From assembly GCA_036939755.1 (NCBI GenBank), contig JALLAZ010000333.1, positions 1-16,947 of the forward strand: 16,947 nucleotides of DNA. The letters run 5' to 3'. The DNA is from Stephanodiscus triporus (taxonomy: Eukaryota; Bacillariophyta; Thalassiosirophyceae; Thalassiosirales; Thalassiosiraceae). Positions 14,761 to 16,947 of this stretch are shown in pieces. The notes beneath the pieces were generated by a model. It worked only from the letters and a program-made list of their open reading frames with translations. It was not told the origin of the DNA and searched no databases. Numbering within the stretch: the stretch's first letter is position 1; the number at the start of each line of letters is the position of its first letter. Position numbers and translations under genes: made by a program.

Positions 14761-15741
14761 AGAGTAGTTAAGGTATTATGTGTAAACTAACAAACACAAA
14801 TCATTACGTAGGAAGCAATCACAGACAAATATAACAAGTAGAATGGTATTCTTAGCACCATCATTTTGCAAGGTGTTAACAGTGTGTTCGACGATTAGGA
14901 CAAGGCAGAAGAATGGTGTAGAAATTCTTTCTTTTGATCAGGAGGTCAATGGTGTGAGTGAGTTTGTGCAAATGGAGACTGTCAGGGAGGGGTAGAAAAT
15001 GCACCCCGTCGGTCGTTGCTGGTAGCCACATGATGACTGATGATGGATCCTAATCCCCATCAACTGCTGTCAATCACCGTTCATATGTTTGGAGAGGATG
15101 CGAGAACCATGTCATGTGGGTTATAGGAGCCTCAGCCATTGCACAAAGGCATTATTGTAGCGACTGTACTCATAAAAAACTACCTAAGCTAGTAGCTTTC
15201 TTATGAACCAAAAAAAGTTCCACGTGTTTTTTCGGCAAATAAGTAGTTACCAAAACTCCTTAAATTCTGTATGCTACTCACAGGCGAACCAAAACACTCC
15301 TCCCTTGCCAATTTTGTCAAGCACCATCTTCGTTAATATTGTCAATATTGTCAATATTGACCCCTGTGGGATAAATTTTTTTTGGCGACATAGTGGCAGC
15401 GGGGTATCATTTGCGCGTGCCACTAGTACGAAGCCGGAATTGGGAGTTTGGTGCACCCAGGGCTGAAAAATGTCCCACTCCACAAAAAAGCTTGCGACAA
15501 TGACAAATATCCACGTCCTTCCTCCGAAGTGTCCAAACGCATCCTTGAGAAGGACCCCAATCCTCCCTCACAGTAGGGGGTCCAGCGGATGGATTTCCCG
15601 CCAATTTTTTTATTTTATTTTCGCGCCCCAAAATCAGACTCCGCCAAAAACCTCGAAAAAAAACAACCGACTGCGGACTGACCGCGAGGCACCATTTCCG
15701 CCCCTCCCGATTAAAACACATCGCGCTCCCCCCCCCCTTCC
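14761..15741. other. Region without a recognised gene
   Basis: All frames are short and without domain character. The stretch includes a 9-bp microsatellite at 15335-15359 and a hairpin GGACCCC/GGGGTCC at 15552-15558/15577-15583. A run of 10 C's lies at 15728-15737. Confidence 0.4.
15335..15359. repeat. 9-bp microsatellite (TCAATATTG)
   Basis: About 2.7 perfect copies in tandem (AATATTG-TCAATATTG-TCAATATTG). Confidence 0.85.
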
Positions 15742-15887
15742 GATCAATTCGTGATCATTCCACGATGGAATTGGCAATTCTGGCGACGTCACGGCATAAC
15801 GCACATCGAGCGTGATGCCGTGACGTCGGCCGAATTCTGCCCTAACGTAGCTCCGCGAGCATTTTTTACCTGTAAAAACGCTCACGG
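15742..15887. repeat. Cluster of consecutive hairpins, including a double ACGTCA/TGACGT inverted repeat
   Basis: Stems follow one another: GATCA-ATTCG-TGATC (15742-15756); ATTCCA-CGA-TGGAAT (15757-15771); a 14-bp perfect stem CGACGTCACGGCAT/ATGCCGTGACGTCG (15784-15797/15815-15828) that extends imperfectly to about 22 bp and inward by ACGC/GCGT; and GAGCATTTTTTAC/GTAAAAACGCTC (15857-15883), with flanking CCG(C/T)/(A/G)CGG. An AT-rich TTAAATTAAATTAATTAAAT tract follows. It may be a non-autonomous element or a regulatory region; ACGTCA/TGACGT is the bZIP/CRE-type core. Confidence 0.65.
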
Positions 15888-15946
15888 ACCAATTTACTAA
15901 TTAAATTAAATTAATTAAATTCGATGAGCTCCCGAACCAGCCCCCG

Positions 15947-16400
15947 CAACAATAGCAGCCCTCGCGATCCCCCCGCGCGCCCCTCAACAGCGTCGCCCAT
16001 GCCCCCAATCGATTTGGGAGCGCGGGGCATCGCTGACATGGCTCTCCCTCCCACCCTTCTCCAAGAAAAAAATAACCCTTTTCATATCGACGCTGCGCGT
16101 TGTGATGGATCGGATTACCCTCAAGATCCCACCATCCCCCGCGACAAACCCCCCGCGCCCCTCAAGAGCGTCGCCCACGCCCCCCATCGATTTGGGAGTG
16201 CGGGGCATTGCTGACATGGCTCTCCCTCCCCCCTCCAACAATCACCAAAAAAAACCTTTTCATACCGACGCTGCGCGTCGTGAGGGCTGCGCAGCCAAAC
16301 AAGATGCCACCAACAATAGCAGCCCTCCCAACTCCCCCCAGCGCCCCTCAAGCGCGTCGCCAGCGCCCCCCATCGATTTGGGAGCGCGGGGCAATTCTGC
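15947..16400. repeat. Three imperfect tandem copies of a ~180-bp unit
   Basis: GATTTGGGAG begins at 16011, 16189 and 16375 (spacings 178 and 186). Each is preceded by CGCCCCTCAA..CGTCGCC..GCCCCC and followed by GCGGGGCA; the first two copies continue with TGACATGGCTCTCCCTCCC and a CGACGCTGCGCGT block. CAACAATAGCAGCCCTC begins copies 1 and 3 (15947 and 16311). Open frames on both strands cross the array, but no domain is recognisable. Confidence 0.8.
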
Positions 16401-16947
16401 CACGAGGGCGCGGATGCACGACGACCACAGGGCGATGACAACGATGATAATCATCGCCCTCGCTCCGCCCGCTGCTCAAAATAACAAACAACAATCAACT
16501 AAAGATGGTTTACATGAGGTGGATGCGACGGGCGGTCAGCGGGAGGGCGCGGGGGAGCTGAGGAGTGGTGGGGATTATGGCAGGGGGAGGCGGAGAGCGC
16601 GATGGGCGACGACGATAACCATGACGTTCGAAGGAGCGAGGAAGAACCCCTTACTCAACAATCAAATTCTTTATACAACGGCAACAACAACGAGAACACG
16701 ACGGCAGAAGCGGTAGGGTGCTGGAGAGAATAAGGGGGAGGAAGAGGAGGAGGCAGGGAGCGTGGCGGATAATAGATGATGATAAGTTGATTTTTACTCT
16801 CCCCATTTGAATTCCTATGTAGAATGTACTAAATTCCTACGTGTTTTTTTCTTCCCGCCATTTTAATCAACCCTCCCCAACCATGGTGTCCGTCGCTCCG
16901 TAGCCCCCATGGTCCACTTGGAGTTGGAACTATGCCCCAAAACTTTA
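16401..16947. other. Right end of the window, no recognised gene
   Basis: A perfect 10-bp stem AGGGCGATGA/TCATCGCCCT sits at 16429-16438/16451-16460. The rest is purine-rich simple sequence (GGGAGGAAGAGGAGGAGG near 16735). TGAATTCCTATGTAGAAT at 16807 repeats a motif found near 5679. Confidence 0.4.

Noticed and set aside
15335..15359. Regularly spaced array suggesting CRISPR
   Set aside because: It is a short 9-bp microsatellite with no spacers, in a eukaryotic context.
16102..16716. 204-codon plus-strand frame over the right-end repeats
   Set aside because: It merely translates the 180-bp repeats and then purine-rich simple sequence; minus frames are equally open and no domain is visible.

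Overview
This window looks like nuclear DNA of a diatom, probably a centric one. No tRNA, rRNA, bacterial operon or CRISPR signal was seen. The diatom call rests on three things recalled from known families, not searched: a Ser/Pro-linked SdrD-B-like secreted protein ending in the Cys-rich ECC/CCEAHFSWD module common in diatom proteins; a Ty1/copia relic whose protease (LLLDSQ), integrase (LMDNEF, GDIERR) and RT (IPGAFLQAD) motifs match the diatom copia type; and a type II membrane sulfotransferase of diatom style. Intron signals (GTGAGG...CAG, GTAAG...CTAAT...GAG) agree with a eukaryote.

Layout. 3-2201 (+): 5'-truncated secreted or surface protein built on 390-bp coding repeats. 2202-2990: no convincing gene. 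About 2990-5511 (+): decayed copia element (gag, protease, integrase, start of RT) with two single-base frameshifts, stops, a lost RT catalytic Asp and a truncated 3' end. A 240-bp element made almost wholly of consecutive hairpins sits between gag and protease, flanked by an 8-bp target duplication; conceptual removal rejoins the gag-protease frame exactly. 5512-6082: three small tandem arrays. 6092-7787: probable non-autonomous DNA element bounded by clusters of a TATCACAC motif pointing in opposite directions, with acidic low-complexity coding debris inside on the minus strand. 8335-8481: 147-bp palindromic MITE-like element. 8717-8880: 82-bp tandem duplication. 8881-10280: gene-free, with a cruciform and a 22-bp palindrome.

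10281-12444 (-): membrane sulfotransferase with a stop-free 189-nt intron and a probable frameshift in a C11 run near its N-terminus. About 230 bp away, on the opposite strand, 12672-13037 (+) encodes a coiled-coil, acidic, basic-tailed protein with a clear 5' splice site. 13741-14217 (+) encodes a membrane-anchored Cys-rich protein resembling the luminal domain of MAN1/Src1 nuclear-envelope proteins. 14218-16947 holds repeats, hairpins and no convincing gene.

The genes do not form a pathway. The most notable content is a set of several structurally different hairpin or palindrome elements within 17 kb, the best supported being the multi-hairpin insertion at 3276-3515.
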